A stretch of DNA of 64,000 bases, taken from Methylobacter sp. Lineage in GTDB: Bacteria > Pseudomonadota > Gammaproteobacteria > Methylococcales > Methylomonadaceae. The translations under genes were made by a program, and so were the position numbers. The stretch is from the NCBI RefSeq assembly GCF_023227905.1, contig NZ_JALOCF010000015.1, positions 1 through 64,000 on the forward strand, written 5' to 3'. Below the pieces are notes generated by a model, which ran no database searches, had not been told where the DNA came from, and saw only the letters and a program-made list of their open reading frames with translations. Shown one piece after another: positions 52,863 through 62,244 of the stretch. Each line of letters begins with the position of its first letter. The first letter of the stretch is position 1.

Positions 52863-53036
52863 GTTTTTATTACCTTTACTTCTCTTTGCAGCAAGACGCA
52901 AAGGCGTACTTACCAGCCAATTCCGTCAGTCTTGACACTCAGCCTTAATCTTCTTAAAGCCCCTACAATCCTCTCTCATCCCTCAAAAAGCCTGGAAGCA
53001 TCTTTAGAAAGTTCTGCTGTCTTCACTTGGAGCAAG

Positions 53037-54494
53037 TTATTTTTTCCAGAATTCCGGCACAAATAAAATAACAATGGAAAATATCTGCACCCGACCCAAG
53101 AGCATCGCAAAGGTACAAATACCGGTCTGAACATCGCTCAAACTGGCGTAATTTGTCGCAGGCCCTACCTGGTTAAGACCAGGACCCGCATTGTTAAAAC
53201 AGGCGATAATAGCCGAGAACGCGCTGATAAAGTCCATGCCACTCAACAACAACATGAATACCAGTATCACGATGCTGATGAAATACAGAAAAATAAACCC
53301 GGTCACAGAAGCAACAATTTTATTGCTTACCACTGTATCGCCAATTTTCATCGATTTAACCGCAAAAGGATGAATAAACTTGAATAACTCCAGGCGCGCC
53401 TGCTTCATCAGGATAATGGTGCGAATCATCCGAATACCGCCGCCGGTGGAGCCTGAAGACGCTGAAACACAACATAAAAACAACATCCACATCGGCACGA
53501 AAATGGGCCACTGGTTAAAGTCCTGAGTAGCAAAACCACAATCGGTAGCAATAGTGACCAGGTTAAATGTGGCATGGCGTAACGCGGAAAAAAAGTCTGG
53601 ATAGGTACCTGCATGCCACAGCACCGATGCCGCTAGCAGGCAACTCCCCAACACCAAAACAAGGAAAGCCCTTGCCTCTCTGTCATCGACATAAGGATTG
53701 AATGAGCCTTTCCGAAGAGCCACAAAATGAGTGGCGAAATTGATCGCTGCCAACAGTTGGAAAACGGTCAACACCATCTCGATAGAAAGCGAATTGAAAA
53801 ATCCGACACTACTGTCATGAGTGGAAAACCCGCCTAAACTCATTGCCGAAAAGGCATGGCAAATCGCATCAAACCATCCCATACCGGCTAGACGCAAGGA
53901 TATGATGCAGACCAGGGTGATACCTGCATAAACCAGCCACAAAGCTTTCGCAGTTTGCGCTATACGCGGCGGCAAGTCCGATTCCTTGACCGTTCCCGGC
54001 GACTCCGCAATATAGAGTTGCATACCACCGATGCCGAGAACAGGCAAAATAGCTACCGCAAAAATAATGATGCCCATCCCCGCTATCCAACATATTTCAT
54101 GCCGCCACAAATTAATCGACATGGGCAGCTGATCAATACCGCTGAATACGGTTGCACCGGTCGTAGTAAGGCCGGAAACAGTCTCGAAATAAGCGTCGGT
54201 AAAGCTAAGCTCCGGTAGATACATCATCAGCGGCAAGGTGCAAAATACCGGTATTATTGACCACGTAATCGCTACCAATAAAAAGCCTGTTTGTCGTGTC
54301 ACCTTTTTTGGTATGCGTAGTGTCGGAATAAACATCAACCCGCCCATCAATACAGTAACCAGGGAGCCTTGGTAAAAAGCACTGGTGGCGCCGTCATCAG
54401 CTATGAAAGAGGTTAACAAACAAGTGGCCATTAAGCCGCTGAATCCGATGGTGACTAAACCGAAAATATTGATGATAGTAAAGATGACATTCAT
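53037..54494 (-). CDS. trkH: Potassium uptake protein TrkH
   Basis: Potassium-translocating subunit of the Trk system, 485 residues with about 10-12 spans. The four selectivity-filter-like pore loops are visible, including VSGLTTTGATVFSGI, SLGGFSTHDSSVGFF, CVSASSGSTGGGIRM and ACFNNAGPGLNQVGP. It lies downstream of trkA on the same strand, the usual partner. The 58-base gap between trkA and trkH holds no clear terminator. Confidence 0.95.
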   Translation of the reverse strand: MNVIFTIINIFGLVTIGFSGLMATCLLTSFIADDGATSAFYQGSLVTVLMGGLMFIPTLRIPKKVTRQTGFLLVAITWSIIPVFCTLPLMMYLPELSFTDAYFETVSGLTTTGATVFSGIDQLPMSINLWRHEICWIAGMGIIIFAVAILPVLGIGGMQLYIAESPGTVKESDLPPRIAQTAKALWLVYAGITLVCIISLRLAGMGWFDAICHAFSAMSLGGFSTHDSSVGFFNSLSIEMVLTVFQLLAAINFATHFVALRKGSFNPYVDDREARAFLVLVLGSCLLAASVLWHAGTYPDFFSALRHATFNLVTIATDCGFATQDFNQWPIFVPMWMLFLCCVSASSGSTGGGIRMIRTIILMKQARLELFKFIHPFAVKSMKIGDTVVSNKIVASVTGFIFLYFISIVILVFMLLLSGMDFISAFSAIIACFNNAGPGLNQVGPATNYASLSDVQTGICTFAMLLGRVQIFSIVILFVPEFWKK

Positions 54495-54552
54495 GAGCGC
54501 GCCTGAGGCTTAAGCAAGGTACAACGGAAAGACATTGATACTTAATCGTCTT

Positions 54553-55914
54553 TTAAAGAGGCTGGAACTTTTTCTCGATGTTTACGACCAATTTTTTATC
54601 CATCGCGAACATCACGACATGATCGCCTTCTTCAAATACCGTCTCATGATGAATCGAAATGACCTGCTTGTTACGAATCAGCGCTCCCATCACAATGCCT
54701 TCAGGGAAATTGATAGAATCCACCCGAAGTCCAACAACCGAATTCAAGTCGTTACTTTGATGGGCAATAGCCTCGATAGCCTCGGCGGTACCGCCGCATA
54801 GCGAAGTGACTTGCGCCACATCACCGCGGCGCACATGCTTCAAAATACTGCCGAGCGTCTCCTGATTGGGCAGCACTGCAACATCAATTCCTGTTCCAGG
54901 CAATAGTTTGCTGTATGAAACATGGTTTAGCAGGCAGATAGCCTTGCGTGCGCCCAAACTTTTTGCCAAGGAAGCGGAAACGATATTGACGCCATCATTT
55001 TCAGTAATCGCGCAAAACAAATCGATACTGTCGATAGACTCATCAAGCAGCATCGCTTCATCGGAGCAATCGCCCAGAAGCACCACGGTATGATCAAGGT
55101 CATCGGATATCTTGTGGGCGCGTCTGGGGTCTTTTTCAATGATTTTCACCTGGTGGTCTTTTTCCAGCGCCAGCGCCAAACGCTTACCGACATGCCCGCC
55201 GCCGGCAATAATGATGCGCTTTAATGGCGCCTCCAGCTTGTTCAACTCTTTCAATACCCAGCGCACTTCTTCACGAGGGGCCACAAAAAAAACTTCATCG
55301 CCCGTTTCAATAACGGCCTCGCCATTTACTATGATCGGAACACCTTGCCGAAAAATAGCCACCACGCGAATCTTACCGCCGACCAGTCGTTCTTTCAGAG
55401 TTTTGATTTTTTTGCCGGTTAATGAACCGTCCGCCACCACTTTGACTGAAAAAAGGCGCACTTGTCCATCAGCAAAGTCGGAAATATGCTGAACACCCGG
55501 GAACTCGATCAAATTACGGATGGCCTCCATAACGATTTGTTCCGGGCTAATAACGATATCAACCGGAATCCCGTCCGGGCCGAACAGTTGCGGATTTTTT
55601 AGATAATCCACAGCACGCACCCGGGCAATCGTTTTAGGCCGACTGTAAAGCGCATTAATGATCACGCACGCCAGCATATTGGTCTCGTCGCTGTCGGTAA
55701 CCGCGATAATCATATCGGCGGTCCGGGCTCCCGCCTGTTCGAGCACCCTAGGGTGTGCCGCGTTACCGGCAACCGTGGCAATATCGAAACGCTCTTTTAA
55801 CGCGTCGAGCAACTCCGTCCTGAAATCGACAACTACGATATCGTTCTCCTCGCTTGCCAGCGCCCCGGCAACCGATGAACCGGTAACGCCGGCTCCAAGA
55901 ATAAGTATTTTCAT
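54553..55914 (-). CDS. trkA: Potassium uptake regulator TrkA
   Basis: NAD(H)/ATP-binding regulator of TrkH. The ATG at 55914 is used (453 residues starting MKILILGAGVTGSSVAGAL); 17 upstream codons are open but without a clear ribosome site. Two Rossmann (TrkA-N) domains (GAGVTG at the N-terminus; IIIAGGGHVGKRLA in the middle) are each followed by a TrkA-C domain. Length fits E. coli TrkA (458). Confidence 0.95.
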   Translation of the reverse strand: MKILILGAGVTGSSVAGALASEENDIVVVDFRTELLDALKERFDIATVAGNAAHPRVLEQAGARTADMIIAVTDSDETNMLACVIINALYSRPKTIARVRAVDYLKNPQLFGPDGIPVDIVISPEQIVMEAIRNLIEFPGVQHISDFADGQVRLFSVKVVADGSLTGKKIKTLKERLVGGKIRVVAIFRQGVPIIVNGEAVIETGDEVFFVAPREEVRWVLKELNKLEAPLKRIIIAGGGHVGKRLALALEKDHQVKIIEKDPRRAHKISDDLDHTVVLLGDCSDEAMLLDESIDSIDLFCAITENDGVNIVSASLAKSLGARKAICLLNHVSYSKLLPGTGIDVAVLPNQETLGSILKHVRRGDVAQVTSLCGGTAEAIEAIAHQSNDLNSVVGLRVDSINFPEGIVMGALIRNKQVISIHHETVFEEGDHVVMFAMDKKLVVNIEKKFQPL

Positions 55915-55946
55915 TTTCGCCCTGCGAGTATTAAAAAATAAAAGCA

Positions 55947-56013
55947 GACAAAGGGCGAAAGACAAAAGGTAAAAAACCTTGCGCCCTCCGCCCTTTGTCC
56001 TTTGTCCTTTGTC
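55947..56013. repeat. Inverted repeat and heptamer (CTTTGTC) array between trkA and mtkB
   Basis: GACAAAGGGCG (55947-55957) is inverted as CGCCCTTTGTC (55989-55999). CTTTGTC occurs three times in tandem (55993-56013). It resembles the GGCTAAA heptamer array at 30604 in having a 7-base period. Confidence 0.85.
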
Positions 56014-56029
56014 TTTTCGTATCTTTCGC

Positions 56030-56917
56030 TTACATCTTGGCCAGCACTGCCGCTACCGTTTCACCCATAGCTGCCGGTGTCGGACAGATAGTGACACCCA
56101 AGTCTTTCAATATAGCTACCTTTTCTGCGGCGCCTTCACCCGCTGATGAAATAATCGCGCCGGCATGACCCATGCGCCGACCTTCCGGCGCAGTTAAACC
56201 GGCGATATAGGCAATGACCGGTTTACTCATATTTTCTTTAGCAAAAATCCCGGCTTCAACTTCTTGTGGACCGCCGATCTCGCCAATCATAACCACCACT
56301 TTGGTTTCAGGATCAGCTTCAAACTTTTCCAGAATATCACGGTGCGAACTGCCGTTGATCGGGTCGCCACCGATACCGACCGAGGTTGAAATGCCTATAT
56401 TCAAGCGTTTCATCTGGTCAGCGGCTTCATAACCCAATGTACCTGAACGCCCGACAATACCGACATTGCCCTGCTTGTAAATATGCCCCGGCATAATGCC
56501 CAGCATGGCTCGGCCCGGACTGATAGTGCCCGCGCAATTGGGGCCGGTCAGTATCATCCGCTGCTCGACGGGAAAACGGCGCAAAAAGTTTTTAACCGTC
56601 ATCATGTCCTGTGTCGGAATACCGTCGGTAATCGCTACACAATATTTAATGCCTGCATCGGCGGCTTCCATGATGGAGTCGGCGGCAAAGGCAGGCGGAA
56701 CAAAGATAATGCTGGCTTCAGCCCCAACCTGGTGTACGGCTTCTTTGACGGTATTAAAAACCGGCAAGCCCAAATGGGTCTGGCCGCCTTTGCCGGGGGT
56801 GATGCCACCGACTACCTTAGAACCGTAATTAATCATGTCCTGAGCATGAAAGCTGCCGATTTTTCCGGTAAAGCCCTGAACAATGATGCGTGTTGTTTCA
56901 TTAATTAAAATAGCCAT
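56030..56917 (-). CDS. mtkB: Malate-CoA ligase (malate thiokinase), alpha subunit
   Basis: ATP-dependent ligase making malyl-CoA from malate in the serine cycle. The 295-residue protein is of the succinyl-CoA synthetase alpha family: CoA-binding IIVQGFTGKIGSFH near 11-24, and the phosphohistidine in MGHAGAIISSAGEGAA. Assignment to malate rather than succinate comes from the neighbours (mtkA, mcl). It follows mtkA by 2 bases. Confidence 0.93.
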   Translation of the reverse strand: MAILINETTRIIVQGFTGKIGSFHAQDMINYGSKVVGGITPGKGGQTHLGLPVFNTVKEAVHQVGAEASIIFVPPAFAADSIMEAADAGIKYCVAITDGIPTQDMMTVKNFLRRFPVEQRMILTGPNCAGTISPGRAMLGIMPGHIYKQGNVGIVGRSGTLGYEAADQMKRLNIGISTSVGIGGDPINGSSHRDILEKFEADPETKVVVMIGEIGGPQEVEAGIFAKENMSKPVIAYIAGLTAPEGRRMGHAGAIISSAGEGAAEKVAILKDLGVTICPTPAAMGETVAAVLAKM

Positions 56918-56919
56918 TT

Positions 56920-58113
56920 TTATGCTCCCTGTGCCGCTTCTTTTGCAACCGCTTCATTGCGCGCCTGCACCGCTTTTTCAGCCGCTTCGGCCAATGTCTC
57001 CGCGGTAATAATAGGCAAGCCGCTGTCCGCGATAATTCGGCGGCCTTCTTCAACGTTAGTGCCTGACAATCTGACTATTAACGGAATTTTCATATCGATC
57101 TTCTTAACCGCCTCGACAACGCCTTCGGCAATCCAGTCACAACGGTTGATACCGGCAAAAATATTAACCAGCATGGCTTTTACGTTCTGATCAGCCAACA
57201 CCAAGCGGAAAGCTTTTTCAGTACGTTCGGCCGATGCGCCGCCGCCTACGTCGAGGAAGTTGGCAGGTTCGCCGCCGGCCAGTTTGATCATATCCATAGT
57301 CGCCATCGCCAAACCTGCGCCATTGATCATGCAGCCGATGTCGCCATCCAGGCCGACATAGCTTAAACCACGGTCGGCAGCCGCCATTTCGCGAGGATCT
57401 TCCTGGGTTTTGTCACGCAGTTCGGATATTTTTTGCTGGCGGAACAAAGCATTGTCGTCAAAGCCCATTTTGGCGTCCAGCGCAACCAGTTCGTTGCTGT
57501 GCGTAACAACCAACGGATTGATTTCCAGCATGCTGGCATCAAGCTCACGCAAAGCGCGATAACAACCCCGGATAGTTTTAACCGCGTGGCTCAGCAATTC
57601 CGGGTCCAGTCCCAGGGCAAAGGCCATTTCACGCGCCTGATAATCTTGCAAACCCACGGCAGGTTCGATGTAAATTTTGGTAATGGCCTCGGGATTGTTT
57701 TCAGCCAGTTCCTCGATTTCCATGCCGCCTTGTGCGGAGCCGACCATGACAATGCGCTCTGAGCTGCGATCAACCAGAAAACAGAAATACATTTCCTTAG
57801 CGATTTCGGTTCCGGCTTCGACATACAATCTGCCGCATACTTTGCCGGCAGGGCCGGTTTGGTGGGTGACCAGTCTTTTGCCTAATAAAGCTTCTGCCGC
57901 CGCCTCAACTTCGTCGTGCGTTTTGCAGATTTTAATACCGCCCGCTTTACCGCGCGCACCGGAGTGAATCTGCGCTTTCACCGCCCAGATATGCCCGCCA
58001 ATATCTCTAGAGCGTTGCACGGCTTCTTCCGGACTGTAGGCCATACCGCCTTCGGCGATTTTAACGCCGTAACCGCTTAAAATTTCTTTCGCCTGATATT
58101 CATGAATATCCAC
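56920..58113 (-). CDS. mtkA: Malate-CoA ligase (malate thiokinase), beta subunit
   Basis: The ATP-grasp subunit, 397 residues, starting MDIHEYQAKEILSGYGV (GTG start, GGAG 5 bases upstream). It has the GARGKAGGIKICKT motif near 52-65, LEINPLVVTHSNELVALDAK, and the C-terminal CoA-ligase domain (DVGGGASAERTEKAF, IFAGINRCDWIAEG). The serine-cycle context (mcl just upstream) supports malate as substrate. It is preceded by a hairpin in the mcl-mtkA gap. Confidence 0.93.
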   Translation of the reverse strand: MDIHEYQAKEILSGYGVKIAEGGMAYSPEEAVQRSRDIGGHIWAVKAQIHSGARGKAGGIKICKTHDEVEAAAEALLGKRLVTHQTGPAGKVCGRLYVEAGTEIAKEMYFCFLVDRSSERIVMVGSAQGGMEIEELAENNPEAITKIYIEPAVGLQDYQAREMAFALGLDPELLSHAVKTIRGCYRALRELDASMLEINPLVVTHSNELVALDAKMGFDDNALFRQQKISELRDKTQEDPREMAAADRGLSYVGLDGDIGCMINGAGLAMATMDMIKLAGGEPANFLDVGGGASAERTEKAFRLVLADQNVKAMLVNIFAGINRCDWIAEGVVEAVKKIDMKIPLIVRLSGTNVEEGRRIIADSGLPIITAETLAEAAEKAVQARNEAVAKEAAQGA

Positions 58114-58140
58114 AGCATCTCCTTCTATTGAATTATGTAG

Positions 58141-58166
58141 GCCGGGTTAGCGTAGTCTAACCCGGC
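58141..58166 (-). other. Hairpin between mcl and mtkA
   Basis: A perfect 10-bp stem GCCGGGTTAG / CTAACCCGGC with a 6-base loop. On the minus transcript there is no T-run, so it may be an intergenic stabilising or attenuating element; on the plus strand ATTTTTCT follows. Confidence 0.5.
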
Positions 58167-58175
58167 ATTTTTCTA

Positions 58176-59126
58176 CTATTGATTCTTTGCTGCGATAGCT
58201 TCGGCAGCCCTAACCACGTTATTCGCCATTTTTTCCGATGCCGCATCGATTAAACGGCCGTCTAATGCTGCTGCGCCTTTACCTTGAGCTGCCGCTTCTT
58301 TTAAAGCAGCCAGAATGCGTTTTGCTTTTTCAACTTCAGCCGCAGGCGGCGTGAATATTTCATTGGCTAATTCCACTTGCGTTGGATGTATCGCCCATTT
58401 ACCTTCACAGCCTAGAGCCGCCGCCCGTCTTGCGGCCAATTTGTAACCTTCGGGATCTTTAATGTCGCCAAAAGGACCATCAATAGGACGCAAGCCATAA
58501 GCGCGACAGGCAACCGTCATCCGGCTGATCGCGAAATGCCATTGGTCACCGGGATAATCAGGATTTAAGCCACCGATATTAGTGGTCCGGGCACGGTTGC
58601 TGGCCGCGTAATCAGCCACGCCGAAATGCAAGGCTTCAAGACGGCCCGATGCGCCGTTGCGGGCAATATCTTCCACGTTCGCCATGCCTAGTGCGGTTTC
58701 AATCAAGGCTTCAATGCCGATTTTGTTTTTCAGGCCTTGCTGCATTTCCAACTGGTTAAGCATGGCTTCAACCATATAAACGTCGGAATACACGCCGACT
58801 TTAGGAATCAAAATTGTGTCAATCTTTGCGCCGCACTGCTCGACCAGATCCACCACGTCGCGTACCATATACTGCGTATCCAGGCCATTGATGCGCACTG
58901 AAACGGTTACGCCGTGCCCTTTCCAGTCCAGGTCATTAATCGCTTCAATAATATTCTTTCTGGCTTGCAATTTGTCATCCGGAGCAACGGCATCTTCAAG
59001 ATCCAGAAAAATAAAATCAGCGCCACTTCTCATTGCTTTTTCAAACATTTCAGGGCTAGAACCCGGAACGGCTAATTCACAGCGTTGAACTCGTTGAACG
59101 GACGCTGCATATAAGGTGTGGCTCAT
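58176..59126 (-). CDS. mcl: Malyl-CoA lyase
   Basis: Cleaves malyl-CoA to acetyl-CoA and glyoxylate in the serine cycle. The 316-residue CitE/malyl-CoA-lyase-type protein has CELAVPGSSPEMFEKA, the metal acid block FIFLDLEDAVAPDDK (33-47), SVRINGLDTQY (79-89) and the FGVADYAASNRA segment. It is the first gene of the mcl-mtkA-mtkB run and is divergent from sga. Confidence 0.95.
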   Translation of the reverse strand: MSHTLYAASVQRVQRCELAVPGSSPEMFEKAMRSGADFIFLDLEDAVAPDDKLQARKNIIEAINDLDWKGHGVTVSVRINGLDTQYMVRDVVDLVEQCGAKIDTILIPKVGVYSDVYMVEAMLNQLEMQQGLKNKIGIEALIETALGMANVEDIARNGASGRLEALHFGVADYAASNRARTTNIGGLNPDYPGDQWHFAISRMTVACRAYGLRPIDGPFGDIKDPEGYKLAARRAAALGCEGKWAIHPTQVELANEIFTPPAAEVEKAKRILAALKEAAAQGKGAAALDGRLIDAASEKMANNVVRAAEAIAAKNQ

Positions 59127-59588
59127 TGGTACATTCCTAATTTCATTGTTGTAAATCCGGTCAGATTAGCATAACCCGACATTTTTCGGCTGCGTAACCA
59201 GCGCCGGGCAACCCCAAACTACGCGGCTTAAGCCGAACTTAAATTAACCGCACATTTTACTTCGAGAGGCCTCAAAGTCAATTTTTAAAGCTTCCGCTCC
59301 TCGGCAACTGCTCCTGCGTTGCCTACAGGGATGTAGGTACTCAGCGTGAGCAGGAGCGGAAGCTGCGCCTCGGCAATTGCTCCTGCGTTGCTCTACCTCC
59401 TGCATCCTTGCAGTCGTGCTCACGCCCCTTACCTACATCTCTGTAGGCACCGCGCGTTTCTCAGCTCAAGCCCTAATCCACCCTTGCCGATTTTTGGCGG
59501 CTATGTCATTATTGCTCGTTTTTGGACTTTGACTTTTACAAGGTTCAAGCTGCGTTAATTACTCAACTACTTACAAAGAGGCAATGCA
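59127..59588. other. Divergent region between mcl and sga
   Basis: This 462-base region holds two direct copies of a 23-base unit (CTCGGCAAnTGCTCCTGCGTTGC at 59300-59322 and 59369-59391, differing at one base). It also has CTTCCGCTCC near 59291 inverted as GGAGCGGAAG near 59353. No ORF is supported. It should carry both promoters. Confidence 0.7.
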
Positions 59589-60755
59589 ATGGCTGGTCGT
59601 AACCACCTATATATTCCGGGCCCTACCAATGTGCCAAATGAAATCCTGAACGCTATGCATGTCACCATGGAAGACCATCGCTCTCCTGCGTTCCCTAAAT
59701 TACTGACGCCTCTTTTACAAGATCTGAAAAAAATCTTTAAAACAGAAACCGGGCAAGCTTTTATTTTTCCGGCGACTGGCACAGCAGGCTGGGAAGTTGC
59801 GTTGACCAACACCTTAAACCCGGGCGACAAAGTTTTAATCTATCGCTTCGGTCAATTCAGCCATTTATGGGCAGAGATGGCAAAACGCCTGGGCTTCGAC
59901 GTTGAAATTCATCAAGAAGTCTGGGGTAAAGGTATTCCTCTGGATAGATTGGAAGCCCGCTTAAAAGAAGACACCAACCACGAAATCAAGGCTGTTTTAG
60001 CGACGCATAACGAAACCGCTACCGGCGTTACCAGCGACATTGGCGGTGTTCGTAAAGCCATGAACGCGGCAGGCCATCCGGCGTTTTTATTCGTAGACGG
60101 CGTCAGCTCTATTGCGAGCTTGGATTTCCGTATGGACGAATGGGGCGTTGACGGAGCCATTAGCGGCTCGCAAAAAGGTTTCATGATGCCTGCCGGCGGC
60201 GCATTTTTGGCATTCAGCCAAAAAGCTTTAAACGCCGTTGAAACATCTACCTATCCCCGTTGCTTCCTGGACTTAAAAGACCAGATGAACGCCAACAAAG
60301 ACGGCTACACACCTTACACACCGGCACTGCCTATTCTGTACGGCTTGCGCAAAGCGTTAGATATGTTGCAGGAAGAAGGCCTGGAAAATGTTTATGCGCG
60401 TCATCACCGTTTGGCCGAAGGCGTTCGTAAAGCCGTTGCCGCCTGGGGATTAACGATCTGCGCCCAACCCGGTTTCGAGTCCGACACTGTAACTGCGGTT
60501 ATGGTTCCTGAAGACAAAGATGCTAGAAACGTGATCAGCACCGCTTTCAGCCGATACGACATTTCTTTAGGCGCTGGCTTATCCGAATTGGCCGGTAAAG
60601 CTTTCCGTATCGGACACGTCGGCGACATGAACGACGTTTCGATGTTAGGCTGTATTGCAGGCGTTGAAATGGCAATGCTCGACAGCGGCTTTGACATCAA
60701 GCCGGGCTCCGGCGTTGCTGCGGCGATTGAATACTACCGCTCAACAGCACAGTAA
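59589..60755 (+). CDS. sgaA: Serine-glyoxylate aminotransferase
   Basis: PLP enzyme transferring an amino group from serine to glyoxylate, giving hydroxypyruvate and glycine for the serine cycle. The 388-residue fold-I aminotransferase has LYIPGPTNVPNEIL, GTAGWEVALTNTLNPGD, the PLP lysine near 195 in SGSQKGFMMPAGG, and GTASSLAS-like switch sequences in the C-terminal domain. It is followed by an inverted-repeat element and then hprA. Confidence 0.96.
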   Translation: MAGRNHLYIPGPTNVPNEILNAMHVTMEDHRSPAFPKLLTPLLQDLKKIFKTETGQAFIFPATGTAGWEVALTNTLNPGDKVLIYRFGQFSHLWAEMAKRLGFDVEIHQEVWGKGIPLDRLEARLKEDTNHEIKAVLATHNETATGVTSDIGGVRKAMNAAGHPAFLFVDGVSSIASLDFRMDEWGVDGAISGSQKGFMMPAGGAFLAFSQKALNAVETSTYPRCFLDLKDQMNANKDGYTPYTPALPILYGLRKALDMLQEEGLENVYARHHRLAEGVRKAVAAWGLTICAQPGFESDTVTAVMVPEDKDARNVISTAFSRYDISLGAGLSELAGKAFRIGHVGDMNDVSMLGCIAGVEMAMLDSGFDIKPGSGVAAAIEYYRSTAQ

Positions 60756-60759
60756 CACC

Positions 60760-60788
60760 GTACGGGGCGTGTACAACGCGCCCCGTAC
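60760..60788 (+). terminator. Hairpin after sga
   Basis: A perfect 10-bp stem GTACGGGGCG (60760-60769) / CGCCCCGTAC (60779-60788), 4 bases after the stop codon. No T-run follows. It may limit read-through or stabilise the mRNA. Confidence 0.5.
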
Positions 60789-60815
60789 CCCGTACACACC
60801 AATTTAAGTAAAAAA

Positions 60816-60966
60816 TTCACCACGAAGGCACGAAGGACACGAAGTTTTTATTTCGTGTTTTTATCATGGTGTTATGCTTTAAACAGAAAACCTGTGTATT
60901 CAATCGGTACGCAGACCAGAAATTTTTTTCTGTTTTTTCTTCGTGCTCTTCGTGCCTTCGTGGTGA
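60816..60966. repeat. CACGAAGG inverted repeat element upstream of hprA
   Basis: The left arm TTCACCACGAAGGCACGAAGG..CACGAAG (60816-60844) is inverted as CTTCGTG..CTTCGTGCCTTCGTGGTGA (60939-60966). The same kind of element occurs on the other side of hprA. Confidence 0.9.
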
Positions 60967-61005
60967 TATATCTTAATCCACCACACGCCCTTATGAGGAT
61001 AACCC

Positions 61006-61977
61006 ATGAGCAAACCCAAAGTCTTTGTTACCCGCAAGTGGCCTGCCTCAGTCGAAGCGAAACTCAAAACCCTTTACGACGTCACCTTAAACGAAGATGA
61101 CCGGCCTTTAACGGCGAATGAATTCAAATCCGCGCTGCAAAATTACGATGCCGTCTGTCCCACCGTTTGCGATTCATTTCCCGCCGACGTGATCAACGTC
61201 GAAAACAAACGCTGCAAAATACTCGGCAATTTCGGCGTCGGCTACAATCATATCGACATCAATGCCGCCAAGGCGCAAGGCTTGATTATTACTAATACCC
61301 CCGGCGTTTTAACGCACAGCACCGCCGATATTGCGATGACCTTGTTGTTAATGTCCGCCCGCCGCGGCGCAGAAGGCGACCGTCTGGTGCGCAGCAAACA
61401 ATGGCAAGGCTGGTGCCCGACCCATATGCTGAGTAGCGATGTCACCGGTGCAACCTTGGGCTTGGTCGGTTTCGGCCGTATCGCACAAGCTATGGCGAGA
61501 AAAGCCCATCACGGCTTCGGCATGAAAATCGTCTATTTCAAACCCAGCCCGGCCGACGAATATGTCACCGACGATCTGAACGCCACCCGTTGCGAATCTA
61601 TCGAAGAACTGATGCAAGTAGCCGATTATGTTTCATTGCACTGCCCCGGCGGCGAGGCAACCCGGCATTTGATCAATGCCGACATGCTTAAGCTGATGAA
61701 GCCGTCAGCCCATTTAATCAATACCGCCCGAGGCGATGTCGTCGATAGTGTCGCGCTGATTGACGCGCTTAAAAACAACAGAATCGCCGGCGCCGGTCTT
61801 GATGTGTATGAAGGAGAACCCAACGTACCCGAAGGCTTCCTGACCTTGGATAATGTGTCGCTACTGCCGCATCTGGGCAGCGCCACCTTGGGGACGCGCA
61901 CAGCGATGGGCGAGAAAGTATTAGCCAACTTGGCCGCATGCTTCGCCGGAACCCCTCTTCCTGACCGGGTTGTTTAG
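61006..61977 (+). CDS. hprA: Hydroxypyruvate reductase (D-glycerate dehydrogenase)
   Basis: NAD(P)H-dependent reduction of hydroxypyruvate to D-glycerate in the serine cycle. The 323-residue 2-hydroxyacid dehydrogenase has the Rossmann motif GFGRIAQAMA, the Arg-containing LINTARGDVVD, catalytic Glu near DVYEGEPNVPEG and the catalytic His in LLPHLGSATLGT. It lies between two matching inverted-repeat elements and downstream of sga. Confidence 0.95.
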   Translation: MSKPKVFVTRKWPASVEAKLKTLYDVTLNEDDRPLTANEFKSALQNYDAVCPTVCDSFPADVINVENKRCKILGNFGVGYNHIDINAAKAQGLIITNTPGVLTHSTADIAMTLLLMSARRGAEGDRLVRSKQWQGWCPTHMLSSDVTGATLGLVGFGRIAQAMARKAHHGFGMKIVYFKPSPADEYVTDDLNATRCESIEELMQVADYVSLHCPGGEATRHLINADMLKLMKPSAHLINTARGDVVDSVALIDALKNNRIAGAGLDVYEGEPNVPEGFLTLDNVSLLPHLGSATLGTRTAMGEKVLANLAACFAGTPLPDRVV

Positions 61978-62033
61978 GGTACGCAGAGTGTACGAGACTG
62001 TGAAAATATTCGTTTTTAGAAAAAATTAAAGAA

Positions 62034-62116
62034 TTCACCACGAAGGACACAAAGAAAAACAATCGTTTTAATTCAATGCATTGAAAACTTCGTGTCCTTC
62101 GTGTCTTCGTGGTGAA
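62034..62116. repeat. CACGAAGG inverted repeat element downstream of hprA
   Basis: The left arm TTCACCACGAAGGACAC (62034-62050) is inverted in GTGTCCTTCGTGTCTTCGTGGTGAA (62092-62116). Together with 60816-60966 it brackets the hprA gene. Confidence 0.9.
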
Positions 62117-62187
62117 AAATGTTTTTAGCCTAATTTGGATAATACTTTCACAGTTTCGCACCCTTCCTCTTTCTCCACGTAAAAAAC

Positions 62188-62232
62188 TTGACAACCTCCA
62201 CTTAATTCTTTAATTTCTGTCTTAACAGAAAT
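62188..62232 (+). promoter_or_regulatory. Promoter and palindromic operator before the GbsR/MarR gene
   Basis: TTGACA (62188-62193) is followed by an AT-rich -10 region overlapping a perfect 8-bp inverted repeat, ATTTCTGT-N4-ACAGAAAT (62213-62232), just before the ribosome site. A related half-palindrome, ATTTCAGAAAT, occurs before the next gene at about 62827-62837. Autoregulation is likely. Confidence 0.55.
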
Positions 62233-62244
62233 AGGAGAATTAAC

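Noticed and set aside
59346..59558. A 70-codon frame between mcl and sga
   Set aside because: It lies inside the repeated, structured intergenic region and has no ribosome site or conserved features.
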